A stretch of 64,000 bases of DNA, from assembly GCA_963708245.1 (NCBI GenBank), contig OY970201.1, positions 186,001-250,000 on the forward strand. The letters are read 5' to 3'. Every line of letters starts with the position of its first letter. Within the stretch, counting starts at the first letter, position 1. This stretch comes from CAVYXK01 sp963708245. Its GTDB lineage: Bacteria > Pseudomonadota > Alphaproteobacteria > Acetobacterales > Acetobacteraceae. Positions 17,094-26,362 of this stretch are shown one piece after another. The notes beneath the pieces were generated by a model, which searched no databases, was not told where the DNA came from, and saw nothing but the letters and a program-made list of their open reading frames with translations. A program made the position numbers and the translations under genes.

Positions 17094-18683
17094 TCAGGTC
17101 CGAGGTGTGCCGGGACTGATGGCCGATCCGTCCGCCGCACGCAAGGCCGGACGCCGCAGCATTCGGCGCGCATCGCGGATATCGTAGGCGCCCAAAAGCT
17201 GCAGCGAGACGGCATAGGCGCCAAGCCCGACCGCCACCAATCCGGCGAGCGCCAACACCTTCGTGGCACCAGCCATCGCCGGGTGGGTGAATAGCGCGTG
17301 GTCGAACGCCGCCAGCGCCGCCGCCATGACGAGCGCGGCGGTCAGCATGCGCGGCGCCCGGTGCAGCAGCAGCCGGTCGAACCGCATCAGGCCGCGCCGG
17401 GCCAACACGGCGCCCAGCATGGCCACGTTGAAGATCGCCGCTACGCTGGTTGCCAGCGCCGGTCCCATCGACTGCAGAGGCCGCATGAAAGCGATATTAA
17501 GCGCCAGATTGAGCGCCACGGCAGCGAGTCCGATCTTCACCGGCGTCGCCGTGTCGCCGCGGGCAAAGAAGCCCGGCGCCAGCACTTTCACCAGCACGAA
17601 GGCCGGCAGCCCGACCGCATAGGCCGCCAGCGCCGCCGCCGAGAGCCTCGTGTCCTGAGCGCTGAACGCGCCGTGGCCGAACAGCACCCAGATGATCGGC
17701 CAGGCCGCGACCATCAGGGCGAGTGCCGCCGGCAAGGTCAGGAACAGCGCGTATTCGATCGCTCGGTTCAGCGTGCCGAGCGCATCGGCCGCCTCCCCGG
17801 CGCGCACCTGTCGGGACAGCAGCGGCAGCAGCGCGGTGCCCACCGCTGTTCCGATCACGCCAAGCGGAAGCTGCTGCACCCGATCGGCGTAGTACAGCAC
17901 CGAGACCGTGCCAGGCGGCAGCAGGCTGGCGATGATCACATCGACCGCCAGATTGAGCTGTGTCACCCCGGCGCCGACAAGGCCCGGCGCCATGCGCCGG
18001 AGCAGCACGCGCATTTGCGGGGTCAGCCGAGGCCAGGGCAAGGACAGGCCCATGCCGGCCCGCCGCACTGCAATCAGCAGCAGTCCAAGCTGGGCGACTC
18101 CCGAGGCCGACACGCCCCAGGCAAGAGCGTGCCCTACCGTCGGCACGTAGGGTGCCAGCCCCAGCATGAAGGCGATCGAGACGACGTTGAACAGCACATA
18201 CGACGCCGAGGCCGCGGTGAAACGATCCAGCCCGTTCAGCACGCCCGACACCAGCGCGGCCAGGCAGATCAGGATCAGATAGGGGAAGGTGATCCGCGAC
18301 AGCGTCACCGCCAGGGCGAACTTGGCCGGTATGGCAGAGAAGCCCGGCGCCAGCACCAGCATCATCTGCGGCATGAACACTTCGCCGGCGATAGTCAGCA
18401 GCCCGAGCCAGAACGTCATGACGGCGAAGGCTTCCTGGGCGAAGCGGCGCGCGGCGTCAGGGCCCTCGGCGGCCAGCAGGCCGGAGAAGGCGGGGACGAA
18501 GGCGGCATTGAACGCGCCCTCGCCGAACAGCCGGCGGAACAGGTTGGGCAGCTTCAGCGCGACAAAGAACGCGTCGGCAATCGGGCCTGCACCCAGCATC
18601 GCTGCGATCAGCATGTCGCGGGCGAAGCCGAGCACGCGGCTCGCCATCGTCCAGCCTCCGACCGTCAGGATGCCGCGAATCAT
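17094..18683 (-). CDS. murJ: Lipid II flippase MurJ (MviN)
   Basis: This inner-membrane flippase of 529 residues has about 14 hydrophobic segments and moves lipid II to the periplasm for peptidoglycan synthesis. The opening GGWTMASRVLGFARDMLIA and the RRLFGEGAFNAAFVP segment are diagnostic of MviN/MurJ. The ATG at 18683 gives the usual N-terminus; the frame is open to 18743 but the extra 20 residues are not family-like. It is followed after 11 bases by trpS. Confidence 0.96.
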   Translation of the reverse strand: MIRGILTVGGWTMASRVLGFARDMLIAAMLGAGPIADAFFVALKLPNLFRRLFGEGAFNAAFVPAFSGLLAAEGPDAARRFAQEAFAVMTFWLGLLTIAGEVFMPQMMLVLAPGFSAIPAKFALAVTLSRITFPYLILICLAALVSGVLNGLDRFTAASASYVLFNVVSIAFMLGLAPYVPTVGHALAWGVSASGVAQLGLLLIAVRRAGMGLSLPWPRLTPQMRVLLRRMAPGLVGAGVTQLNLAVDVIIASLLPPGTVSVLYYADRVQQLPLGVIGTAVGTALLPLLSRQVRAGEAADALGTLNRAIEYALFLTLPAALALMVAAWPIIWVLFGHGAFSAQDTRLSAAALAAYAVGLPAFVLVKVLAPGFFARGDTATPVKIGLAAVALNLALNIAFMRPLQSMGPALATSVAAIFNVAMLGAVLARRGLMRFDRLLLHRAPRMLTAALVMAAALAAFDHALFTHPAMAGATKVLALAGLVAVGLGAYAVSLQLLGAYDIRDARRMLRRPALRAADGSAISPGTPRT

Positions 18684-19505
18684 GCGGCGCTCAGGGTGTG
18701 CGGTCGGGGGGCGGTCGGCAAGGCCCGCATTGCCTGGGGACAAGCCCCAAGGTGCCTTGCGATAGGTGCGTTTGGATTCCCGCCTGTGGCGGGAAGGCTC
18801 CGAAGATGATCGCGCTCGCCGGTGATGGGCGGAATCGGGATGGCGGCTGGCGATGGGCCGGCCCCTGAAACAGTTAGTGGTCAGTTTTCAGAGGGGACGT
18901 CCCGTTCAGGGGGGCCGGCGCATCCGCGGGGCAGGCCCCATAGCACCCGGCTAGGCTTTGATGACGCCGAACGCGCCGAGAAGGCGATCAAGGGAGCGGA
19001 AGGCAAGCGGCTCTTCTACCGACAACCTGACGGCAGATAGCGACAGCCACACCAGGGCGCGGCTCGCTTGGCAGGCGGAGAAGGTGACTAGGCCGCGCCG
19101 CCAGGCGACCGGCGAGATTTTCGACCCTCGCCAGTTGTGGCTCCCTTTCTAGGCTTTGCGCGCGGCTTCCGGGGGAGTCCTTCATCTCCCGGTGACCGAC
19201 CATGAGCGCCCCCCGTGTCTCGGCTTCGAAGCGTCGTTGCGCTTCCACCTCGGTGTAGTCGTCGTTTTTGGGATGGCTGATTGGGGAGAACAGATGTCCG
19301 GCAAGGGAATCGGCCGACGCGGTCGCAAAAGCGAAGCGGTGCCCTAGCGCCGCCGCGTTGCATTCTGCTATTTGATGCGGTCCGCGCAACGGGCCGCAAT
19401 CCCAATTCGTCGGAGAGGTTTTGGCCGTCCCAGGGCCGTATAAAATCGCCTTCTACACGGAACGGGATCGGTTGTGCAAGCGGTGACGGGACATGACGGC
19501 GCTCA
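18684..19505. other. Stretch of about 820 bases without a convincing gene
   Basis: Open frames here overlap on both strands and none has a recognisable domain. A short plus frame ending near 19040 (ending LFYRQPDGR) could be the tail of a degraded gene. An imperfect stem lies at about 18867-18896 (CCCCTGAAAC against GTTTTCAGAGGGG), perhaps a terminator or a repeat fragment. I found no tRNA. Confidence 0.5.
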
Positions 19506-20165
19506 ATGGAGACCGCGTGGATTATCACAGGCGTACTTATTCCAGCAGCCTTGGCGCTGGGCGGCGCACTGATGGCCAACTCGTCTTCAGTTGCACATTT
19601 GGGTGCGTGCCTGTCATTTATCGTAGCTGCTATCTGGCTGGCCGTGGTGGGCGCCATGTGGCTCCATAAGAAAGATCACTGGGATTGGACCGTGCGGCTT
19701 CGTGCGGCCGGGATTGCCGTCTATGTTATATTGCTAACGCCGTTTCTGGTATGGGTAGCGTGGCCCACAAGCGCGCAAACGCCACCGTCGGTGAAGGGCA
19801 ATTGCAACAACTTTGGCAACAATAATTTTAACTGCAACACTTTTAATCTCGCGCCCAGAAAGATGCAGTTCACTGATGAGGTCAAGTCCCAGCTTCTATC
19901 AAGCCTTCCGAAGGGAAGACCTGGAATCGTAAAGATCGTTGGAGCTGCTCAAGAGGAGCATCAAATTGGACATCAGATTTTAGATTTCCTCCTGGCGAAC
20001 GGTTATGACGTCAAGCTGGGCGATGAGGTTGGAGCAGTGATGCCTGCGCCTGAACATCCGCTAACGTTTTTGGAGCCACCGGGCGAAAACTCATGGATAT
20101 TAATTGTTGCACCGTGGGTTCCGTACGAAGGGTCGCCTATCGCCTCCCGCCGCACCTATCCATAG
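19506..20165 (+). CDS. Unrecognised membrane protein with GNCNNFGNNNFNCN motif (paralogue of the gene at 20285)
   Basis: The product has 219 residues. Three hydrophobic segments (about residues 4-24, 33-53 and 68-88) are followed by a short linker (SAQTPPSVK) and the Asn/Cys-rich motif GNCNNFGNNNFNCN at about 98-111. After this comes an alpha/beta-looking domain of about 100 residues, with KSQLLSSLPKGRPGIVKIVG, ILDFLLANGYDVKLG and SWILIVAPW. The same motif and domain occur in the convergent gene at 20285, where a signal peptide replaces the three membrane segments. The domain is therefore probably periplasmic. I do not recognise the family. The last few residues, after VAPW, diverge from the paralogue. 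Confidence 0.7.
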   Translation: METAWIITGVLIPAALALGGALMANSSSVAHLGACLSFIVAAIWLAVVGAMWLHKKDHWDWTVRLRAAGIAVYVILLTPFLVWVAWPTSAQTPPSVKGNCNNFGNNNFNCNTFNLAPRKMQFTDEVKSQLLSSLPKGRPGIVKIVGAAQEEHQIGHQILDFLLANGYDVKLGDEVGAVMPAPEHPLTFLEPPGENSWILIVAPWVPYEGSPIASRRTYP

Positions 20166-20284
20166 ATCGTCCAGCTTCACCACCGTTTGCGGTGGTAAAC
20201 GCGTTCCCCTTCCCGGTGCGGCGATGTTTCGCAAACCCTTTATCGTGGGAGTAAGTGGACGGACGGAGAGTCCTAACGATTACC

Positions 20285-20737
20285 TTACGGCCCGATCGGA
20301 AGGCTTGGAGCAACGTCTAAAATCCAAGAGCGGGAGTCGGGGGTATTATGCAGAGTGAGGGCATAGTCGGGAGAGGGATTGGCAAAGCCAGCCATATAAC
20401 CGAGCCGTACAGAGTAGCCGTTCGCTTTCAGAAAATTCAGAATATCCATGCCGACTTCGCGATCAGCAGGTGACGGTCCTATAATGTTGACTTCTCCCGG
20501 CTTGTCCTTTGGTACATCCTGTAACAGGAGTTCCTTCAGTGGGTCTGTAAGCTCTAGTCTGCGTGGATCTATGACTTGGTTGCAGTTAAAATTGTTGTTG
20601 CCAAAGTTGTTGCAATTTCCATTTATATGCGGTGGCGAGCTTTGGGCGTATCCAAACGCCGGAGAGAGGCTTACTAAAGCTGCGATCAGCGCAGCTCTAA
20701 GTTGGTGGGGAGCCGACAGCAATTCTGACCTCGTCAT
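20285..20737 (-). CDS. Unrecognised secreted protein with GNCNNFGNNNFNCN motif
   Basis: The product has 150 residues from the ATG at 20737. A signal peptide is visible at about residues 1-32 (RAALIAALVSLSPAFGYA, then QSSPP). The motif NGNCNNFGNNNFNCN follows, then a domain with KELLLQDVPKDKPGEVNIIG, ILNFLKANGYSVRLG and SWILDVAPSLPIGP. It aligns along its length with the C-terminal 120 residues of the gene at 19506. The two genes converge, with about 120 bases between their stops. The two Cys of the motif could form a disulfide in the periplasm. The function is unknown. Confidence 0.72.
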   Translation of the reverse strand: MTRSELLSAPHQLRAALIAALVSLSPAFGYAQSSPPHINGNCNNFGNNNFNCNQVIDPRRLELTDPLKELLLQDVPKDKPGEVNIIGPSPADREVGMDILNFLKANGYSVRLGYMAGFANPSPDYALTLHNTPDSRSWILDVAPSLPIGP

Positions 20738-21032
20738 TCGGCCACGCCTGCAACGTCGGCTGGATTCCAGCGGCGGAAAAAGCATCCAACAGAACCTTTG
20801 CGGTTGGTGATGGGTCTTGTGGCGTCCGGTCGTACAGGACGATACCCTCTATATCCCCTAGTGTGCATCATGCTGCGATCAACGTGTCTGCTCACCAGCC
20901 GGTCAGCAAGACGGGGAGGTATCCCACTGAGCACGCTTGGCCAGTTTCCCCCGTCACCTGAGCCGCACCGCGTCATTCCTGCGCATCTGACCCGCCAGAT
21001 CGCTCGTTCACAACCAGATTCAAGTCGGACTC

Positions 21033-21971
21033 TCAGGCCTCTGCCTCTAGCTTCGCCCGCGCAGCGTCTAGCGCGGCGCGCTGCTCGTTGCTCACTTTCG
21101 GGTATTCGAGGTTCATTTCGCGCAGCGCATGGTTCATCGCCGCGACCAGGACGAGGTGCGAATACCACTTGTTATCGGCCGGAACGACATACCACGGCGC
21201 ATGCGGCGCCGCGGTCGCCTGGATCGCCTCCTCATAAGCCAGCTGGTAATCGTCCCAATAGGCCCGCTCCGCGAGATCGTTGGTGCTAAACTTCCAGTTC
21301 TTGTCGGTCTCGTCGAGGCGGCTCAGGAAGCGGCGCTTCTGCTCGTCTTTCGACAGATGCAGGAAGAATTTCACGATGACCGTTCCCTGCCGGGTCAGGA
21401 AGCGTTCGTAGGCGGCGATCGTCTCTAGCCGCTCCTTCCAGATGTGCTTGGCCACCAGACGTTTTGGCAGGCGCTGCTTGTCCAGGAATTCGGGGTGGAC
21501 GCGTACCACCAGCACTTCCTCGTAGTAGCTGCGGTTGAAGATGCCGATGCGCCCGCGCTCCGGCAGGGCGCGGTTGGACCGCCACAGGAAGTCGTGCTCC
21601 AACGCCTCGGGGCCCGGCGCCTTGAACGATGTCACCTCCACGCCCTGCGGGTTCACGCCCGACATGACGTGCTTGATCGTACCGTCCTTGCCGGCCGCGT
21701 CCATCGCCTGAAGGACGCAAAGCATCGCCCACTGGTCCTGCGCGTAGAGCTTCTCCTGATGTTCCGACAGCGCCTCTACACCGCCGACCAACAGGGCGTG
21801 CGCCTCGTCCTTATCGATCTTCTGACCGCCCGTGTCGCCGGGGTCGTGATCCCTCAGCCGGAAGGCGCGGCCGTCTTCGACACGGTGCCGCGCCAACAGC
21901 TTCGCCATCCGCTTCGGTGAGATGCCGGATTTAGCCGCCACGGCCTCCGGTTCGTGCTTCAGCAGCTTCAT
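21033..21971 (-). CDS. ppk2: Polyphosphate kinase 2 family protein
   Basis: This cytoplasmic enzyme of 312 residues uses polyphosphate to phosphorylate nucleotides. Walker A is QAMDAAGKDGTIKHV, the lid/Walker B region is IFNRSYYEEVLVVRVHPE, and the PPK2-specific GVNPQGVEVTSFKAP and WKFSTNDLAERAYWDDY segments are present. The ATG at 21971 follows GGGAGGG; the open frame continues to 22187 but those residues are not family-like. Whether it acts on AMP, ADP or GDP cannot be read with certainty; the single-domain length fits class I or III. It stands alone between the paralogue pair and the mobile-element nest. Confidence 0.93.
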   Translation of the reverse strand: MKLLKHEPEAVAAKSGISPKRMAKLLARHRVEDGRAFRLRDHDPGDTGGQKIDKDEAHALLVGGVEALSEHQEKLYAQDQWAMLCVLQAMDAAGKDGTIKHVMSGVNPQGVEVTSFKAPGPEALEHDFLWRSNRALPERGRIGIFNRSYYEEVLVVRVHPEFLDKQRLPKRLVAKHIWKERLETIAAYERFLTRQGTVIVKFFLHLSKDEQKRRFLSRLDETDKNWKFSTNDLAERAYWDDYQLAYEEAIQATAAPHAPWYVVPADNKWYSHLVLVAAMNHALREMNLEYPKVSNEQRAALDAARAKLEAEA

Positions 21972-22344
21972 CCGCTTTTCCCTCCCGGGCCTGGCCCTGC
22001 GGCGGCGCAACGCGCCTGCAGCGGTCGCATTACCGCGCTGAAGCGGAATCTGCGCATATTCGTTGAGCCTTGGCCACAGTGACCTGCCCCTGGGATTTCG
22101 GCCATCGATAATGTGAGAGAGTGCCCGGCCCGTCGGGACGCGACAAAATGGAGGCAAACATGTTGGCGACCTTGTTGGTCGCGACATGGGCGCTGCTACT
22201 GACGATACTGGCTTGTGTGCTAGCCCATCTTATTCATCGCATAGCAGGGATTCGTCGGCGGATGTCGCATAAGATGCTGACTGTGCTTACGGATTGGGTG
22301 CTGACGCCATCCGAATCGCAACCTCACCCGGTGCCACACCCGCC
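21972..22344. other. Gap before the IS1380-type gene, with a possible truncated membrane ORF
   Basis: From an ATG at 22148 a plus frame reads MEANMLATLLVATWALLL, continues through one hydrophobic helix and then basic residues, and runs into the IS1380-type gene region. It could be the 5' end of a small membrane-protein gene cut by the insertion. I could not find the matching 3' half beyond 27635 or a clear terminal inverted repeat, so this is tentative. Confidence 0.3.
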
Positions 22345-23534
22345 ATGCACGACGATACGAGCGAGCCGTTCACGTTGCCAGCCGTCGCAGGCAAGAAAGT
22401 CACCGCGGCATTCGATGGCGGGCGGATCACGTCGGATGGCGGCGTCGTCCTGCTGGCACAAGCCGAGCGTGGTCTCGGGATCTGCGATCGGCTGGCGGCG
22501 GAGATTGCCGATCATCGCGATCCAGGCCGCGTCGTGCATCAGCTGAGTGACATTTTGCGTGCCCGCATTCTGGCGATCGCCTGTGGCTACGAGGACGCCG
22601 ACGATCTCGATCACCTGCGCAGCGATCCGGCCTTCAAGCTGGCTTGTGGCAAGCTACCCGACGGCGGTCGAGACCTCTGTTCACAACCGACCATATCGCG
22701 GTGGGAGAACGCCCCCAGCCTGCGTGAGATCATCCGGCTGATGCGGACGATGATCGGCCTTTACTGCGCGAGCTACACGACGCCGCCGGCGGCGGTCACA
22801 CTCGATATCGACGACACCGTGGACGTGGTGCACGGATACCAGCAGCTGTCGCTGTTCAATACCCACTACAATGAGCGTTGTTTTTTGCCGATCCACGTCT
22901 ATGACACAGCCACCGCCCGCCCAGTGGCGGTGTTGCTGCGGCCCGGCAAGACCCCTTCAGGCAACGAACTGCGCAGTCACCTGCGCCGCCTGTTGCGCGA
23001 GATCAGAACGCACTGGCCGAACACGCGCATCACCGTCCGCGGCGACAGCCACTACGGTCGGACGGAGGTGATGGACTGGTGCGAAGCGGAAGGCATTCGC
23101 TACGTCTTCGGCCTTTCCGGCAACGACGTGCTGCGCAGCGTGGTCGAGCCGGCCGCCGACGATGTTCGTGTTCGCCGCGCCGAAGCCGATGCTCCACTGC
23201 TGCGCCGCTATACCGAAACGCAATATCGGGCCAAATCCTGGTCGCGCCCACGCCGTGTAGCAGCCCGCATCGAGGCGCCCACTCTCGGCCTCGACATCCG
23301 CTTCGTCGTCAGCAACACCACCGCCGGCAGCGCCGAATGGCTGTATGACACGCTCTACTGTGAGCGCGGTCAAGCGGAGAACCTGATCAAGTTGCACAAG
23401 AGCCAACTCGCCTCCGATCGCACCTCATGCCGCGCTCCGTTCGCCAACCAGATGCGGATCATCCTGCATACGGCGGCTTACTGGCTGTTGCTCGCCGTGC
23501 GCGATGGCATCCCCAAGACGCATGCACTGGCCAC
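22345..23534 (+). pseudogene. IS1380-family transposase, 5' part (interrupted)
   Basis: The first 397 or so codons of a DDE transposase start at the ATG at 22345. Family features are VTAAFDGGRITSDGGVVLLA near the start, TLDIDDTVDVVHGYQQLS, NTHYNERCFLPIHVYD and the GDSHYGRTEVMDWCE region with catalytic Asp. The reading frame is broken at 23535, where an IS3-family element is inserted. The remainder of the gene lies at 27479-27635. Joining the two across one copy of the 3-bp target duplication gives an uninterrupted protein (KTHALATAEFTTIRLRL). The transposase is therefore inactive. Confidence 0.9.
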
Positions 23535-23595
23535 TGAGGTGGCCCCCCTCCTCTGGACAGTTTGGCGGCGGGGTTAAGCTTGGTTCCGGGTTTCG

Positions 23596-23698
23596 TCAGG
23601 CCGCCATTCGCTCCATCTCCACTTCGCCGAGCTGCCGTCTATACGCCTCATCGGGTGTGCGCCCCGATAGAGCGGAATGCGGCCGAGCGGCATTGTAG
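23596..23698 (-). pseudogene. IS3 orfB, 3' fragment
   Basis: This is the C-terminal end of the IS3-type transposase, reading YNAARPHSALSGRTPDEAY and then ending at the stop at 23596. It is the missing tail of the orfB at 26363-27133. On the opposite side of the recombinase element the reading ends ARWIGYYN. Joining the halves across one copy of ATTGTAG (as read on the plus strand) restores the canonical IS3 end (YYNAARPHSAL). Confidence 0.88.
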
Positions 23699-23747
23699 AA
23701 CTCCACGCCACAAGACCCACGGTACTGCAGCCGGCGAAGAGATAGCC

Positions 23748-24269
23748 ATTGCCTATTCCTGGCATCCCTGGGCTGGGCGAACTGTTCGTATTCATGAGGT
23801 GATCGAGAGGACGACCGGTGCTGCGGCGCGCTGCAGTCTTGTGGATGCGACCGTTGCTCGTGTTCAGGAGATCCCGGTATGGATGTTGGACACGGCGGCC
23901 TGCTGTTCAACTCGGCTGTCAGCCGAGCCAACTGTAGCGTTGTCGGCCCTTGCAGCATTGCAAGTCCTGCTCTCGGAAGCGATGCGGCTCGCGGCAACGG
24001 AAGCGCCGTCAGATGCGAGGATAGCATCTCCCGATTCCTATCGTGGAGATCGCCATGCAGCAGCTTCGTCGCCGGCCCCGACCGCCACTACATCAACTCG
24101 ATCTTTGTCTGCTGAGTCCGCTACCGGAATTGGACGGAGCACAGAGATGGAGCGCGCTGCCGGATCAGGCGCGGCAGACGCTGGCCGACCTACTCACCCT
24201 ATTGCTGATCGCACACGCCGGCGGCGCGCGCCAGGAGTTGGACGAGCCCCCGGAGGGCGACAGCGATGA
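23748..24269 (+). CDS. Open frame preceding the recombinase (possible DUF5372-like protein)
   Basis: The plus frame reads AYSWHPWAGRTVRIHEVIER and then VQEIPVWMLDTAA and an Ala/Leu-rich helix. It resembles the small proteins with a HPxxG-R-x-V-x-E opening often found beside serine recombinases. No ATG or GTG start is evident inside the element, so the 5' end is uncertain. The last third (after about 24045) is overlapped by a better-looking ORF in another frame, so the real C-terminus is probably earlier. The function is unknown. Confidence 0.4.
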   Translation: MAYSWHPWAGRTVRIHEVIERTTGAAARCSLVDATVARVQEIPVWMLDTAACCSTRLSAEPTVALSALAALQVLLSEAMRLAATEAPSDARIASPDSYRGDRHAAASSPAPTATTSTRSLSAESATGIGRSTEMERAAGSGAADAGRPTHPIADRTRRRRAPGVGRAPGGRQR

Positions 24270-24276
24270 GCGCTGA
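24043..24276 (+). CDS. Small accessory ORF upstream of serine recombinase
   Basis: The frame encodes 77 residues, or 73 from the second Met at 24055 (MQQLRRRPRPPLHQLDL). It has a basic start, a Leu-rich middle (TLADLLTLLLIAHAGG) and an acidic end. It overlaps the recombinase start by 11 bases, suggesting translational coupling. I do not recognise a domain; the position immediately upstream of the recombinase suggests an accessory role in integration or excision. Confidence 0.5.
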   Translation: MEIAMQQLRRRPRPPLHQLDLCLLSPLPELDGAQRWSALPDQARQTLADLLTLLLIAHAGGARQELDEPPEGDSDER

Positions 24277-26339
24277 CAAGATCGGAGCGCAGCACCGGGC
24301 GCGCAAGGCTGTGCTCTATATCCGCCAGTCCTCCGCCCATCAGGTTCAGCACAACCGCGAGAGCCAGGTCCTTCAGTACGCCATGCGTGACCGCCTTGTA
24401 CAGCTTGGCTGGTCGGAGATCGAAGTCATCGATGAGGACCTTGGCTGTTCGGCAGCGGGCGGAACCACGCGCGCCGGCTTCGAACGCATGGTCGCCGAAG
24501 TTTGCCTCGGCAAGGTCGGTGCGGTGGCAGCTCGAGAGGTCTCGCGCTTTGCACGCAACAGCCGCGATTGGCAGCAGCTTGTCGAGATGTGCCGTGTGGT
24601 TGATACACTGCTCGTCGATCAGGAGGCCGTCTATGCGCCGCGACAAGGCAATGACCGGTTGCTCTTGGGGTTGAAAGGGAGCCTCAACGAGTACGAGCTT
24701 GATCTGCTGCGGCAGCGCTCACTGTCTGCGCGCTATGAGAAGGCACGGCGCGGTGAACTCGTCGTCGCGGCGCCTGTTGGCTTCGTTAAGGTGGGCGACC
24801 GGCTGGAGAAGGATCCCGACCGTCGTGTCCAGGCGGCGATCATGCTCGCCATCGACAAGGTCGCCGAACTTGGCAGTGTGCGGCAGGCGCTGTTTTGGTT
24901 CCTCGAGCACAAGCTTGATTTGCCGACCAGGATCAATGGCGGGCCGATCGAGTGGCGTCGCCCACGGTATTCGACCCTCCACGAGTTCATCGCCAATCCT
25001 GCCTATGGGGGCGCGTACGCGTACGGTAAGACGGGCGTCTCGGTGCAATATGGCGGTGCGGGAGCCAAGGCGCGTGCCCGGCGCAAGCCGCGCGCGGAAT
25101 GGCTGGCGTTGCAGCCGGGTGCGCACCAAGGTTATGTCGATTGGGACCGCGCGGAGACGATCCGGAAGATGGTGAGCGAGAACGTTCCGACTCCCGGAAC
25201 TCGCGGCGCGCCCAAGCACGGTTCGGCGCTGTTGTCAGGGCTGCTGCGATGCTGTCGTTGCGGTCGGAAGCTCATCGTGCAGTACACGGGGGCCAAGGGT
25301 CAGATTCCTCGTTATGCATGTGTTCGTGGAAGAACTCGATTGCGGGGAGCCCAATTGCATCGCATTCGGCGGGCTGCGTGTCGATGATGTCGTCGAAGCG
25401 GCACTGCTCACCGTCCTACGGCCCGCCGCCGTGCAAGCCGCACGAGCGGCCGAGGCACAGGCCACGGTACAGCGTGACGAGGCGCGGGAGGCCATGGTCC
25501 GCGACCTCGAGGCGGCGCGGTACGCCGCCGATCGGGCCTTCCGACAATATGACGCGGCCGATCCCGAGAACCGCTTCGTCGCTGGCGAGTTGGAGGCTCG
25601 CTGGAACCGCGCCCTCACCCGCGTGGCCGAGTTCGAGAAGCGGATTGCCGATCATGACGCCGCGGCACAGCCTCGGCTCGACCTCGCGCCGATCTCCTTC
25701 ACCGCGCTGGCCGAGGACTTCCAGACTGTCTGGTCAGCACCGACGACGGATGCGCGGCTCAAGAAGCGAATCGTGCGCACTGTCATCCACGAAGCCATGG
25801 CCGACCTCGATGACGCCACGTCGGAGATCGTCCTGACCATCCACTGGGTAGGCGGAATCCATACTCAGCACCGGCTGCCACGGCGGCGGCGGGGACAGCG
25901 CAACAGTACGTCTGCCGACATCGTCAAGGCCGTGCGCGCCCTGGCGTTGATCGCCCGGGACGACGTCATCGCGGGGACTCTCAACCGCAACAGTCTCAAG
26001 ACAGGTCATGGTAATCGCTGGACCCGGGAACGCGTGACTGCATTACGATCCAGCTATCGGATCCCGGTGTACTGTGAGGCGGCAGACGGCGTTGAACCCT
26101 GGCTCAATCTTGGCGAGGCTGCCGCCATTGTGGGTGTTGCGCCGCGCACCTTGCGACTGGCTGTGGAACGGGGCGAGATCGACGCTACGCATCCCCTGGA
26201 GAATGGCCCCTGGATCTTCAGCCGCGCTGATCTCGACAGCACCGCCGCCCGCGGCCTTGCCCTGCGCGCCAAGGCCCACCCAAGACACCCCGCGTTACCG
26301 GACGCGCTCCAACAAAATCTCTTCTCCTCAACGACATAG
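24266..26339 (+). pseudogene. Large serine recombinase, frameshifted
   Basis: The first frame (24266-25387) has the resolvase domain with the nucleophilic Ser in VLYIRQSSAHQ, the Arg-containing REVSRFARNSRDW, and then the recombinase domain and half of a zinc ribbon (LLRCCRCGRKL). The second frame (from about 25314) continues with LDCGEPNCIAFGG, the other Cys pair, a long coiled-coil, and a C-terminal helix-turn-helix (NLGEAAAIVGVAPRTLRLAV). A one-base shift near 25320-25345 separates them. Joined they give about 690 residues, a normal size. Either the gene is dead or the shift is a sequencing artefact; a programmed shift is less likely, since no slippery run is obvious. Confidence 0.82.
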
Positions 26340-26362
26340 CGAAATGTGCGTTGTGATGAGCA

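Noticed and set aside
18988..19389. Minus-strand ORF of 133 codons
   Set aside because: Low-complexity and Arg-rich with overlapping frames on the other strand; no start signal.
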